Source: a virus. Taken from it: a stretch of 64,000 nucleotides of DNA. Under the pieces are notes generated by a model that made no database searches, was not told the DNA's origin, and worked only from the letters and a program-made list of their open reading frames with translations. The DNA is taken from the IMG/VR virus record IMGVR_UViG_3300006076_000001, positions 1-64,000 of that record. One strand, 5' to 3'. Within the stretch, counting starts at the first letter, position 1. Every line of letters begins with the position of its first letter. Shown piece after piece: positions 16,491-25,846 of the stretch. The position numbers were made by a program, and so were the translations under genes.

Positions 16491-19047
16491 CTTTGATTTC
16501 TACCCCATAAGGGTATGTTGCTAATGTAACTGGAATCTCTTTAATAGAGCTTGTAGGTTGAATTCCTACGAAAATTGGCATTCTTTGATTGTTAATATCT
16601 TGACCTGAAATAACATCTTTAACTGCTACTTTATATTTATAAAGCCCTCTTTTTGATTTGATATCCATTAGGAACTTATCAATTGCTCTTTCTGTTTCTA
16701 CCCAAGTTCTTTCATCATTGAAATCGAACTCTTTGTATTCAAGCATTTCTCTAAGTCCGTGTTTGATAACAATCAATAAGATTGCTACACTTCTTTGTGT
16801 TAATGGACTTGGTTTGCTAAACAATGTTCTATTACCCCAGATTGCAAACCCTTTATCTGAACTATATTTTAATGGGTTAATTCTGTTATCTATTAACCAG
16901 TCTCTCTCAGGCTCTGATGGAACGATTTTAGATTCAAGAACTCTAATTCTACCTCTTTCCCAACCAGCTGCTGGATACCAGTCATAATAATCTTTATGAG
17001 TAATTGTTTGAGCCACAATTGCAAATGCACTAGGTGGAGTCCATACATACTTTTTGTTATATCTATCATAAATTTTAACCCAACCTGCAAACACTGATGC
17101 CTTTTCTGTATTAAGATTTAGACTTGCTACATAATCAACTACATCTTGTTTCCAATTGTTACTGTCTTCTGCATTAGGGTCAATTGATAGATAACAATGT
17201 GTTTCATCTTGTTTTTCTGCAATCTCTACCATTGCTTGAGCGTAAGCTGGGTGTGTGTATCCACCATCACAAAGTAATACTACAGGTGTTTTTTCTCTAT
17301 TTTCAAGTGTATATAAAGCATTTAACATTTCAGCTAATGTTACTGGTGACCCATCACTACCACCATTCATTAAATTAACACCTGCATCAAGTAATTTACC
17401 AACTTTATCACCAATTACAAATGTTTTACCAATTGGGTAATTGTAGAATACTCTATCTAATTTTGTAATTGGGTAATATCTAACTCCGTGATAAATTCCC
17501 TCATCAGCATTATTATAAGATGCATCAAATTTGTATAATTCAGTTTGTTTTGTATTACCCTCTAAGTCTTCATATGTTCTAGCGATTTCATACTCTTCAA
17601 CTGGTCTATCAAGAATAATGTAATTGTTTGCACTATCTATGCTACTAATTTTATATTCTTTTGAATACACTGGAGAACCACCTATATTAACATCATAAAC
17701 AAATTTAACTCTATCACCTATTGATAATCCATCAACTGATGAAAGTAATACTTGTTTATGTCCTCTCAATACATTTTCTGCTAAATGAATTCCTGTTGAA
17801 ATAAATACATCTTCTGGCAATTGTCTCCAGTAACTATGGTCTGTATAAAGTGGATTATTTTCAAAGTTTCTGTTATCAATTACTTTGATGTATTTTGATT
17901 TACCATTAATTCTGTCTTCTAAATAAAGTTGATTATCATTACCATCAATAAAATCGTGTTTTGTAACTTCCCAAGTTTCTACAAGAACTCCCTCATCATA
18001 TACTAAAATGTTGAAAGCTTCTTCATAATTTTTGCTAGGAGCTATACCAATAGAAATTTTACCATTGCCCCAAGCACCAGCTGATTCTTCTACTACTAAG
18101 AATGAATCTCTTTCTTCAAATTCATAATGAGTGATTTTCATTAGGTTTTTACCTATTGTATCTACTTCTGCTTTAATGTTATCTACATAAATTACATTTT
18201 CATCTACTGTTAATTTATCTTTTTGTTTTACAGTTGTAGTTTGGTCTCCAATTTTGATTTCCATTGTAGGAGTTAGATAGTCTGCATTATCAACTAAAAT
18301 CTGTTTTGAATTTTCAGCATTAGCCATTACAGTAGGATTACCTTTAATTGGATTACCATCTTTATCTTTAATTACAGTCCCCTTAGTTACTGTAACCGCA
18401 TCATCTAAAGTAACTAAATCATACTCCACTTTCTCTGTTTTTAAATCCACAATAGTGTAGTATGGTAATGATTCTCCTACATTGTTATTTGGGTCATTTA
18501 GTTCATCTTCAGTCAATGAATTAGAAACAATGCTAAATTTGTCCCCAACTTGAAGAGTACCAAAAGTATCAACCACTAATTTACCCATTTTAAGTGGAGA
18601 TTTCATTTCAATGTTTTCTTTTGCGTATGTTCTATTACCTAAATAAAGTGGAAATTCAAATGATTCTAATTTTTTATATGGAATACCATCATCTAATGGT
18701 TTTACTACCATTGCTTCATCATTCCATTTAGCAAATGGATTAGTTGTATCTATTGAAATAGTTTTTCCTCTAACCAATACTCCAGCATACTTAGTATCAT
18801 CTGTAGCTGCTCTAACTACCCATACTTTTCCATTTTCACTTAACATAGTTAAAGCACTATAAGTCTCTGGAAATCTTGGGTCTGGGTCTCCATACACATC
18901 TAAGTATTCAGACACTGAAGTAGTAAGTCTTGGAACATTAATATCACCTTTACCTGCTCTCACTACAATACCAGCAAAAATCCCATCCATTGATGGAACT
19001 ACATCACCTCTAATTTGCTCTTTTATAATAACTTTTGCACTTCCCAT
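16480..19047 (-). CDS. Tail sheath protein
   Basis: 855 aa, long for a sheath protein (T4 gp18 is ~660). The N-terminus VIIKEQIRGDVVPSMDGIFA followed by GIVVRAGKGDINVPRLTTSVSEY is the usual sheath opening. The C-terminal ~250 residues contain the conserved core: DRYNKKYVWTPPSAFAIVAQ, WYPAAGWERGRIRVLES, NRINPLKYSSDKGFAIWGNRTL, and the final DVISGQDINNQRMPIFVGIQPTSSIKEIP. The middle ~450 residues are a large variable insertion exposed on the outer surface. The sheath contracts to drive the tube through the cell wall. Start at 19047 has AAGGAG. Confidence 0.95.
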   Translation of the reverse strand: MGSAKVIIKEQIRGDVVPSMDGIFAGIVVRAGKGDINVPRLTTSVSEYLDVYGDPDPRFPETYSALTMLSENGKVWVVRAATDDTKYAGVLVRGKTISIDTTNPFAKWNDEAMVVKPLDDGIPYKKLESFEFPLYLGNRTYAKENIEMKSPLKMGKLVVDTFGTLQVGDKFSIVSNSLTEDELNDPNNNVGESLPYYTIVDLKTEKVEYDLVTLDDAVTVTKGTVIKDKDGNPIKGNPTVMANAENSKQILVDNADYLTPTMEIKIGDQTTTVKQKDKLTVDENVIYVDNIKAEVDTIGKNLMKITHYEFEERDSFLVVEESAGAWGNGKISIGIAPSKNYEEAFNILVYDEGVLVETWEVTKHDFIDGNDNQLYLEDRINGKSKYIKVIDNRNFENNPLYTDHSYWRQLPEDVFISTGIHLAENVLRGHKQVLLSSVDGLSIGDRVKFVYDVNIGGSPVYSKEYKISSIDSANNYIILDRPVEEYEIARTYEDLEGNTKQTELYKFDASYNNADEGIYHGVRYYPITKLDRVFYNYPIGKTFVIGDKVGKLLDAGVNLMNGGSDGSPVTLAEMLNALYTLENREKTPVVLLCDGGYTHPAYAQAMVEIAEKQDETHCYLSIDPNAEDSNNWKQDVVDYVASLNLNTEKASVFAGWVKIYDRYNKKYVWTPPSAFAIVAQTITHKDYYDWYPAAGWERGRIRVLESKIVPSEPERDWLIDNRINPLKYSSDKGFAIWGNRTLFSKPSPLTQRSVAILLIVIKHGLREMLEYKEFDFNDERTWVETERAIDKFLMDIKSKRGLYKYKVAVKDVISGQDINNQRMPIFVGIQPTSSIKEIPVTLATYPYGVEIKAEL

Positions 19048-19058
19048 AAGTTTGCTCC

Positions 19059-19247
19059 TTATAATTTTTTGAAGATAAGTTTGTTACCAAATTGTTTAAC
19101 TAAATTAACAAATTGTTTGTTAGTAAAAATATTTGTAACTAATGACCCTCTTGGCGGAACTGTCACAATGTCCTCTTTATTACCTAAGCCCACTGTATCC
19201 ACAAACTGTTGGAAATCCGTTTTGTTAATAATTTTACATCTAATCAT
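19059..19247 (-). CDS. Small unknown protein before the sheath
   Basis: 62 aa, basic (MIRCKIINKTDFQQFVDTV... FGNKLIFKKL), with AAGGAG 10 nt before the ATG and only 11 nt before the sheath start. The segment IVTVPPRGSLVTNIFT looks like a short beta domain. Unknown family. Position between the tail completion gene and sheath suggests a minor connector or tail protein. A weak hairpin (AAAATTACA ... TGTAAATTTT, one bulge, about 19268-19291) lies in its leader. Confidence 0.55.
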   Translation of the reverse strand: MIRCKIINKTDFQQFVDTVGLGNKEDIVTVPPRGSLVTNIFTNKQFVNLVKQFGNKLIFKKL

Positions 19248-19310
19248 AGGTAATTACTCCTTACATTAAAATTTACATAAAGTGTAATTTTAAAACTCGG
19301 AGTAATGAAA

Positions 19311-20057
19311 TTATACTTTTAATTTCAAGTCTATTTCTTTTAGCGGTTTTTTATATTTAACATAATTTGATAACATTAAACCATATACATTACATTTAAA
19401 TGATACTTGAAGAAGATTACCATACTTAGTGTAATCTATATGTCCCACACTGTCTATATCAAGGAAACTAATATTAAAATCCATTTCAATTGGCTCTAAT
19501 CCGTCCCCTATATTGACCTCAAACTCTATATTTCTTAATCTGTTAAAATGTCTCAAATAAATAAATTGAAAATCATTCATTATTCTGGTACTAAATGTAA
19601 GGAATTTACACTCATATGAGACTTTACCATACATAGCATCTCTAAATGGAACTTCAAAATTAGGGTCTTCTAATTGTTTTTCTCTTATGTATTGAATTAC
19701 TTCATAAAACCCCGTTTCTTTAAGTATTGCTTTCTCTTTGAATTTAGATTTTATATCTACATCAGGGTTATTAAAAAACACTTCTAAGTTTATATTATTA
19801 AATTTATCATCTACCCTCTGAAATGGAGAATAATTATACATTAATAAATTATAACTCTCTTTATGCATTTTTTGCAACTCTTCATCTGTTAAATTGATAA
19901 TTTCATCTAAAGTAAATAGTTTTTTATAATTTAATGAAGTTAAATATTGATTTAACATATCTAAAGATGGAACATACTTAACATCCATTTTAATATTAAA
20001 TTTAGATAACTCTAATACAATAAATTTCATTACTTCGTGATGCAACCTACTAAGCAT
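19311..20057 (-). CDS. Putative tail completion / neck protein
   Basis: 248 aa, unrecognised by motif. The N-terminus is helical (MLSRLHHEVMKFIVLELSK) and the second half beta-rich (FEVNIGDGLEPIEMDFNISF, YGNLLQVSFKCNVYGL), an outline shared with tail terminators that cap the tube. It lies between the head-closure-like gene and the sheath, where the tail terminator or T4 gp15-type protein is normally found. Start at 20057 has GGGAGGAG upstream. The role is inferred from position. Confidence 0.5.
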   Translation of the reverse strand: MLSRLHHEVMKFIVLELSKFNIKMDVKYVPSLDMLNQYLTSLNYKKLFTLDEIINLTDEELQKMHKESYNLLMYNYSPFQRVDDKFNNINLEVFFNNPDVDIKSKFKEKAILKETGFYEVIQYIREKQLEDPNFEVPFRDAMYGKVSYECKFLTFSTRIMNDFQFIYLRHFNRLRNIEFEVNIGDGLEPIEMDFNISFLDIDSVGHIDYTKYGNLLQVSFKCNVYGLMLSNYVKYKKPLKEIDLKLKV

Positions 20058-20073
20058 TATGACTCCTCCCTTT

Positions 20074-20631
20074 TCATTCTACTGGTTTATAAACCAAATC
20101 ATTTGAATTGTTATTAGATGTGTCAATATTATCATCTTCTGTAATAATATCTTCATCTACATACCATTCTGGTAATGGTTTTTCAAGTTTAGACTCAATG
20201 GTATCTTTATCTCTTGGCAATCTAAATTCTTTATCTGGAACTACAAAATATTTAGTTAAAATGATTCTTTCATCATCTCTAATTTGTTTGATATCAGAAA
20301 TTATATAACTTGTTTTACCCCATTTTGTATCCATAACTATTAAAGAGTGTCTCGGAAAATGATAATCTGTAGTAGTATAAACTGCTTGGTCGTCATCTAA
20401 AAAAGAACTAATTATGTCTAAGTTATCCTCTTTCTTTTTAAAAATAAATGGTGCAAGTAATTTACCCTCATAAATTGGAGTCTGTTCCCACTCAATATTA
20501 GAATCAAAATAGCCGTGAGCTGGGTCATTAAATTTAATCGGTTTATAAACCTTTGAGGTTATACCAAAAATTTTTGTAAGAGATTTAATAGCTGAGTTTA
20601 TACCTTTAGCTATTCCTCTTGTTACTCTCAT
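20074..20631 (-). CDS. Putative head closure / neck protein
   Basis: 185 aa. The N-terminus is basic and helical; the middle (TTDYHFPRHSLIVMDTKWGK, TSYIISDIKQIRDDERIILT) is beta-rich with the flavour of head-closure (stopper) proteins that seal the portal. The tail is acidic and disordered (ITEDDNIDTSNNNSND). It overlaps the upstream adaptor-like gene by 4 nt (TAGATG). The order adaptor, stopper, terminator, sheath, tube is standard for siphoviruses and myoviruses. No firm family match. Confidence 0.5.
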   Translation of the reverse strand: MRVTRGIAKGINSAIKSLTKIFGITSKVYKPIKFNDPAHGYFDSNIEWEQTPIYEGKLLAPFIFKKKEDNLDIISSFLDDDQAVYTTTDYHFPRHSLIVMDTKWGKTSYIISDIKQIRDDERIILTKYFVVPDKEFRLPRDKDTIESKLEKPLPEWYVDEDIITEDDNIDTSNNNSNDLVYKPVE

Positions 20632-21128
20632 CTACCTCTCCAAGTGTATGGCATACAGCCCAATGCTCTAGCCCTTGATGAGCCAGTTGATGCATAAGGA
20701 TTATTTGGAACAACCTTTCTAAATACTGACTTAGGTTTAGTAATATAGATTTGAGATTTAAGAGTTTGAGTCATCTCTTTACATTCATCTTTATAATGGT
20801 CTGCGATTTCTTTATATGCAGACATTTTATCTTCTACAGATAATTCATCAATTGAAATGTTAATTCCATTATGCATCCATTCTGATACCTGATGCATAAT
20901 AATATGATAGGCTGTCCCATAAATAAATGGATTTAACCACACATTATTTTCATCTGATAAAATGTCATCGATAGTAAAATGAGTGATTGGTTTAGAAAGA
21001 TTAATGCAACCTAATGCCATAATCATTGCATTTTCTACATCTGTATCAGAAATATTATTAATAAAATTGTCCTGAACATCTCTTCTAAGTAAATTAGATA
21101 CTAAATCTTTAAATTGTTCTCTCGTCAT
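20628..21128 (-). CDS. Putative head-tail adaptor protein
   Basis: 166 aa, mostly helical, starting MTREQFKDLVSNLLRRDVQD, with a helix bundle outline like the gp6/gp15-type adaptors that dock under the portal. C-terminus is basic with Gly and Arg (SSRARALGCMPYTWRGR). Coupled to both neighbours by 4-nt overlaps. Start at 21128 has AGGAATGGTGAT upstream. Assignment from gene order and helical outline. Confidence 0.45.
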   Translation of the reverse strand: MTREQFKDLVSNLLRRDVQDNFINNISDTDVENAMIMALGCINLSKPITHFTIDDILSDENNVWLNPFIYGTAYHIIMHQVSEWMHNGINISIDELSVEDKMSAYKEIADHYKDECKEMTQTLKSQIYITKPKSVFRKVVPNNPYASTGSSRARALGCMPYTWRGR

Positions 21129-21781
21129 ATCACCATTCCTATTTCTAATAATTTTGTTTCATAATTATATCTGTCTAAAGACCTTAAAAACTCATCTGGG
21201 TTTATGTCTGGTCTTTCTCTTCTTATAAAGTTTTCAATTGCATCAAAAGTATCTTCAATAGGAACAATCTCATCAGTCAAGTATGCTGTTCTCTTTTTTC
21301 TTCTCTGTTTATATAAAGAGTATAATTTTGGATTACCTTTTTTCATCAATTGCTTAAAGGTCTTACCTCTTAAATAAGAAGCCACTTTAACACAATGCTT
21401 ACACAATTTATTCTTGAGTTCTGGGTCTCTAATTTTCGGATATCTCCACTCCTCAAAATCCAAATTGTAATCACCTATTGTAGCTATGTAAGCTGACCCC
21501 CAATATAAGAAAGCGGGACACTCACAGTGGAGTTTAATATCATCACCTAATGGTTTTAAAGTGTCTCTTGATTTAGGTTGATAATTTTCAAATTGAATAG
21601 AAACTAAATGACCTGAATTATTAGAATACTCCTCATAACACCTGACAAGCACAATCAATCTATGTTTAGATTTAATTTCATAATCAATGTCATAAACTTT
21701 ACAATTTTTAGCTCTCTGTCTGGTTTTATCAGGAGTATTTTTAACCAGTTCCATTAAAGTAATGGCAGAAAGAGACTTCAT
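21125..21781 (-). CDS. Cys/His cluster protein, SWIM-like zinc finger
   Basis: 218 aa. Residues ~86-135 contain LHCECPAFLYWGSAYI and, further on, NKLCKHCVKV. This CxC...CxxC/CxH pattern is close to the SWIM zinc finger (CxCx(n)CxH), a nucleic-acid or protein binding fold. Similar proteins occur near head-tail connector genes of several large myoviruses, but I cannot name their role. The gene overlaps the adaptor-like gene by 4 nt and abuts the acidic protein upstream. Start at 21781 has AGAGGAG. Confidence 0.55.
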   Translation of the reverse strand: MKSLSAITLMELVKNTPDKTRQRAKNCKVYDIDYEIKSKHRLIVLVRCYEEYSNNSGHLVSIQFENYQPKSRDTLKPLGDDIKLHCECPAFLYWGSAYIATIGDYNLDFEEWRYPKIRDPELKNKLCKHCVKVASYLRGKTFKQLMKKGNPKLYSLYKQRRKKRTAYLTDEIVPIEDTFDAIENFIRRERPDINPDEFLRSLDRYNYETKLLEIGMVI

Positions 21782-22329
21782 TAAGAGTCTCCTCTAACTA
21801 ATTCTTTTAATTTATCTTTTGATAACTTCATTGCATTTTTTGGTAGTTCAATATTATGTGCTTTAGCATACTCAATTATTTCTTTTTTAGTCATATTATC
21901 TAAATTAACCTCTTCTTGTGCTTCTTCTTGGCTTTCTTCTGTATTTTCTTTGTTTTCTTCTGTATCTTCAGCTATATCAGTAGCTGAAGTATCTTTTTGT
22001 GCTTCTTCTTGGTTTTCTTGTGGCTCTTCTTTTTTAGTGTCATCATCGATTTTTCCAAGAATCTCCCCATCAGTTGCTGGTGGTTTAATCCCACTTCTTG
22101 TAGTTATTTTTTCATTGTCGTCTTCAATTTTGTCAAGTGGAACACCGAACTCATCTAAACCTTTTTGATTAGACACTCCATCTTTAATTGGTTTATCAGT
22201 TAAAATCCCCATTTTAATAAATGTTTCTAAAGTGTCTTTGTCAAATCTGTCAGCTGATACTTCATCACCTACTCTGTAACTATAAATCCCATAAGAAAAC
22301 GATTTCTTTGCATAATAAACTTTAGCCAT
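21781..22329 (-). CDS. Acidic protein with C-terminal SAP/HeH-like helices
   Basis: 182 aa. The N-terminal ~50 residues (YYAKKSFSYGIYSYRVGDEV) look like an SH3-type small beta domain. Residues ~95-145 are a Glu/Gln-rich low-complexity linker. The last ~40 residues (NMTKKEIIEYAKAHNIELP... LSKDKLKELV) fit the SAP/HeH/Rho-N two-helix motif that binds nucleic acid. The linker resembles that of the polymerase fragment at 33157 (both ENQEE... then AT-D/N-IA). Role unknown; in the connector cluster. Start 22329 has AAAGGAG. Confidence 0.6.
   Translation of the reverse strand: MAKVYYAKKSFSYGIYSYRVGDEVSADRFDKDTLETFIKMGILTDKPIKDGVSNQKGLDEFGVPLDKIEDDNEKITTRSGIKPPATDGEILGKIDDDTKKEEPQENQEEAQKDTSATDIAEDTEENKENTEESQEEAQEEVNLDNMTKKEIIEYAKAHNIELPKNAMKLSKDKLKELVRGDS
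21966..21989. repeat. AGCTA-N6-TAGCT palindrome inside coding sequence
   Basis: CTTCAGCTA and TAGCTGAAG form perfect 9-bp arms around TATCAG, in the linker of the acidic protein, where it codes for SATDIAED. One of five AGCTA-N6-TAGCT sites in the window (others at 10825, 28522, 33406 and 48964). Confidence 0.6.
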
Positions 22330-23148
22330 TTAACTTTCTCCTTTCTGATTTTTTGCATTCTTTTTTAATTTCTCATTAAACAAATCATTAATTTCCTTAA
22401 TCCATCTTGATAAAAACTTATCTTCTGCCTCTTCTAAATATTTATTATCACCAGTTTCTTTATACTTATTAATCAACTCATTAAATTGGTATAGTTCCAT
22501 CCAATTCCAATGAAATTGTTGTAACCAAGTCCAGTACCAATGTGATTTCTCTGAATAGGTATTTGGGTCAAAATTAAAATACTTGCCTATTATAAAGTCT
22601 ATATATCCATTTAATTCTAATTCTCTAAGAGACCTATTTCTAAAAGTAGCTAAATACATTGGCTCTCTCGATGTTAAAGTTGCAATATAAGGCTCTTGAT
22701 TGGCTATGTCACCATTTGTTATAAGAAATGGTTGATTTATACCAAACTCTTTCTTTAAATCTATTATAACGGGAGTAACATTACATTTATCTTTATACTT
22801 ACAGTCAAAACAACCTTGTCTTATACAATAATAATACTTATCCTCCAATCTAAATAAAATAAAGTTTTCTTTCTTCTGTTCCTCCGTAGGAACTATTCTT
22901 TTATAAACCCTTTTATCTCTTCTATCAGCTAGATATTTACCATCATCATACTCCACAAAGTCTTCTGGTCTGTCTCCGCTACCAACCACTCTTCTAAAAG
23001 CTGGATTATCATTCTTTTCTACTTCGTATTCTTCCTCTGTCACTTTAATGTAATCTGGCAACTCTCCTAAATCTGGGTCATAATACCAATCACCATTAAT
23101 ATAAACAATAGGTAAATCATCTAATTTAAATAACGGATTTAGTGCCAT
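22330..23148 (-). CDS. Unknown protein with Cys-x2-Cys cluster
   Basis: 272 aa, unrecognised. Residues ~105-125 hold YYCIRQGCFDCKYKDKCNV, a four-Cys cluster that could bind zinc. A striking Trp/Tyr-rich part follows (YSEKSHWYWTWLQQFHWNWM, ~205-225). The N-terminal ~90 residues are acidic and charged (DPDLGELPDYIKVTEEEYEV). The gene leads into the connector cluster and directly follows a homing-endonuclease-like gene. Start at 23148 has AAAAGGAG. It may be a virion protein, by position only. Confidence 0.5.
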   Translation of the reverse strand: MALNPLFKLDDLPIVYINGDWYYDPDLGELPDYIKVTEEEYEVEKNDNPAFRRVVGSGDRPEDFVEYDDGKYLADRRDKRVYKRIVPTEEQKKENFILFRLEDKYYYCIRQGCFDCKYKDKCNVTPVIIDLKKEFGINQPFLITNGDIANQEPYIATLTSREPMYLATFRNRSLRELELNGYIDFIIGKYFNFDPNTYSEKSHWYWTWLQQFHWNWMELYQFNELINKYKETGDNKYLEEAEDKFLSRWIKEINDLFNEKLKKNAKNQKGES

Positions 23149-23149
23149 T

Positions 23150-23989
23150 TTATTTGTCTCCTTTTATTAAGTTAGTCAAAATAGATTCTATTTCATCAAA
23201 TTTATAATAAGGTATTCTGATTAAATTAATCTTGTTTGCTTTAGCATAATTATTTTTAATTTTATCTCTTTTCTGAATGTTTTCAAGCTCCTCTTTTCCA
23301 CCAAAATTGTTATTTGGTTTAAAATGCTGTTCTCCGTCATACTCAATCAAAACATTATAATCTGGCAAATAAAAATCGAAATAATAACTTTTATTATCGA
23401 TAAGCACTTTATATTGGTGAGTATAATTAATGTTATGCCTATCTAAAAAGTGTTTTATCTTAAGTTCCCCCTTAGACAATTTACAATAAATACAACCAAA
23501 TTGTTCTTTATGTAAATGGTTTTTCACACTTTGATAAAATAGTCCGTGTTGAGGACAAATGATTGATATCTTTGTGTGTACCCCTTTATAATGCTGTCCC
23601 CACCAAATTTCATTAAATGGATAAGTGTATCTATTATTATGGATTTTGTTGGCTCTAACAATAAACTCTTGATAAGTAAGTTTTTTCTCTATATTAAGAC
23701 AATTGAGACATTGATGTCCCTCAAGATGTTTATTGATTCTTCTATTAAAAATAGCCCCACATACCTCACATTTTAATGGAACTTTATCCTTAAAAGAAGT
23801 AATATTATTAAGCCACCAATCTAAATCAAACTGGTAAGAGATGGTATCATATAGCCTGTTGTGTTTTTCCACAAAATAATAATATTTAAACTCTTTTGAA
23901 AGATACCTGATAACATTAGACCCCAATTTAAGGTCTCTTTGATTTTTAAGAAACAAAATCCAACTATTTATATCCATATCTTTAAACAT
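23150..23989 (-). CDS. Zinc-ribbon-repeat homing endonuclease-like protein (2 modules)
   Basis: 279 aa, the shortest of five paralogues. After an N-terminal part related to the others (WILFLKNQRDLKLGSNVIRY) there are two zinc-ribbon-like modules: a degenerate one (LKCEVCGAIFNRRINKHLEG) and a good one (IICPQHGLFYQSVKNHL then GCIYC). The last ~110 residues form a PD-(D/E)XK-type nuclease: NKSYYFDFYLPDYNVLIEYD with GEQHF following (D..., E-x-D-G-x-QH). It sits between the UvrD-like helicase and the 272-aa gene. I infer a free-standing homing endonuclease; the binding site AAAAAGG is weaker than most. Confidence 0.7.
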   Translation of the reverse strand: MFKDMDINSWILFLKNQRDLKLGSNVIRYLSKEFKYYYFVEKHNRLYDTISYQFDLDWWLNNITSFKDKVPLKCEVCGAIFNRRINKHLEGHQCLNCLNIEKKLTYQEFIVRANKIHNNRYTYPFNEIWWGQHYKGVHTKISIICPQHGLFYQSVKNHLHKEQFGCIYCKLSKGELKIKHFLDRHNINYTHQYKVLIDNKSYYFDFYLPDYNVLIEYDGEQHFKPNNNFGGKEELENIQKRDKIKNNYAKANKINLIRIPYYKFDEIESILTNLIKGDK

Positions 23990-23990
23990 T

Positions 23991-25814
23991 TTAACCTTTT
24001 TTTAGATTATTTATAAATTCATTAAATTTTGGATAAGGTTTAACTCTAACTGTCCCTAATTTAAATGTGTTTTTATTTTCATAATTAATTATAAATAACT
24101 TATCCATTGGTCTAGTAATAGCTGTATAGAATACAGAATAAGTGGAATCATCAAACTCAAATGATGTATCACACATATCTGTAACAAAAACAATTTTGTT
24201 TTCAAGTCCCTTATATTGATGTATAGTCGTCATTTCGATTTTATCTGAGTTCTCTTCATCATAATCTTCTATTCTCTGAACTATGTTAAACACTAATTCT
24301 TCTATGTCAGTAATACCCTCCTCTTCTATTAATTGCTTAATAAAATTAGAAAATGTTTTTAATGCTATGTTTAATTGTTTTTCTGTAAATAACGATTGTT
24401 TAAAATGTTGCTCCGCAAATGACTTTAAAAATGAGTTAAGTATAATTAAATCCTTAACCGATTTTAGGTTATGTCTTCTTGCATTTAGAATAGAAATAAA
24501 TTCATCGATTTTGTCTCTTTTTGGGTCATTAATAGATGGGTTTGCAAGTAATCTATTTTTAAATGATTCCCCTATACCAATCCAATAATCTGAAATTGAA
24601 TAGATGTATAACTTATTACCAGAAATAAGATACTGGTAAACCGAAATAAAAAAGTTGTTAATAGGGACTTCAAAAAATTTTCTTTTGTATAATGGTGTCC
24701 TAACTTTATAGGGTAAATTAGCCCTAACAAATGACGGCTCAAGGATAGTCTTAATAAAAGAAGACTTCCTAACTAAAATAACAAAATCTTTAAATTTTAG
24801 AGTTGGGTCTTGCTGTCTAAGTTCTCTAATTTGTTTAACTATAAAATTACCGACTTGAGTATCTATTTTTAAAGTAGTAATTTTAACTGCCCCTTTAGTT
24901 TCTGGTCTGTATGGAATAGCAACTAAATCATCTACCAACTCTCTATACTTATTAGAAACTTTAACTATAATCCCATCAGACCTATAATTATAAGGTAAGC
25001 TTAATTTAAAAATTTGTTTTTCTTTCCCGAAGTATTGTTCTGGGTTATCCATAGGCTCTGAATAGGCATACCTAAAAGAGTATAACTTTTGCATATTATC
25101 ATAAATTAGAATTATAGAAGCATTAGGAAACAAACTTTCTAAAATAAAATGATTTGCTTTTGATGCATCTTGTGCTTCATCGTGAAAAACATATTTAACT
25201 TGTTTATCAATCATTTCTGGTAAAAGCACCTTTTCAGAAACTAAATCATCAAAATCTAATAAATTATTCTTTTTCTTATATAACTCATACCAATTATAAA
25301 CCATTTTAAAATTTTTCTCCGTAAATGGAACAGTATCGTTAAAAAATTGCCATAATGATTTCTCATTAGGGTCAATTAAATTTGCTCTAAAAAATGATAG
25401 ATAATTAAAAAATTGTTGAGCGTATGCTGTCCCCTCTTTTTTAGTTTGATAATAGATTCCTGCTTGTGGTAAATAATCTCTAATTAATTTTGTAGATTCC
25501 CACTCTGTCAAGACAGTAACTTTTGGAAAAAGTTGTCTATATTTATTATAGACAATGGAATGAATTGTCCCTACAATTACTCCCTCAATCCCTTGTTTTT
25601 TTAATTTTCTCTTAGCCTGAGAACCCATTCTATTAGAAAAAGTAGCTAAAACAATTTGTTCTGGTTTGACACCGCTATCTATTAGTTTTTCTATTTTAGC
25701 TACTGAAGAAGTAGATTTACCAGCACCCGCTACTGCTTTTACTAAAAGAACGGATTTATCTGGCAAATCAAAATCAATGTATTTTTGTTGAAATTCATCA
25801 AATTTAATTGACAT
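23991..25814 (-). CDS. UvrD/Rep-like superfamily 1 DNA helicase
   Basis: 607 aa. SF1 motifs in order: Q-motif and Walker A (FDEFQQKYI ... VKAVAGAGKSTS, ~25-37), motif Ia (LATFSNRMGSQAKRKL), Walker B with DEAQD (VFHDEAQDASK, ~205), motif III (IYDNMQKLYSFRYA), motif IV (YNYRSDGIIVKVSN), V (IEMTTIHQYKGLENKIVFV) and VI (VFYTAITRPMDKLFI). Known roles of the family are replication restart, recombination and displacement of proteins from DNA, as with T4 Dda. Start at 25814 has AAGGAG. Confidence 0.92.
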   Translation of the reverse strand: MSIKFDEFQQKYIDFDLPDKSVLLVKAVAGAGKSTSSVAKIEKLIDSGVKPEQIVLATFSNRMGSQAKRKLKKQGIEGVIVGTIHSIVYNKYRQLFPKVTVLTEWESTKLIRDYLPQAGIYYQTKKEGTAYAQQFFNYLSFFRANLIDPNEKSLWQFFNDTVPFTEKNFKMVYNWYELYKKKNNLLDFDDLVSEKVLLPEMIDKQVKYVFHDEAQDASKANHFILESLFPNASIILIYDNMQKLYSFRYAYSEPMDNPEQYFGKEKQIFKLSLPYNYRSDGIIVKVSNKYRELVDDLVAIPYRPETKGAVKITTLKIDTQVGNFIVKQIRELRQQDPTLKFKDFVILVRKSSFIKTILEPSFVRANLPYKVRTPLYKRKFFEVPINNFFISVYQYLISGNKLYIYSISDYWIGIGESFKNRLLANPSINDPKRDKIDEFISILNARRHNLKSVKDLIILNSFLKSFAEQHFKQSLFTEKQLNIALKTFSNFIKQLIEEEGITDIEELVFNIVQRIEDYDEENSDKIEMTTIHQYKGLENKIVFVTDMCDTSFEFDDSTYSVFYTAITRPMDKLFIINYENKNTFKLGTVRVKPYPKFNEFINNLKKG

Positions 25815-25846
25815 AAAGACTCCTTATAAGAGGGTATAAGAGGAAA

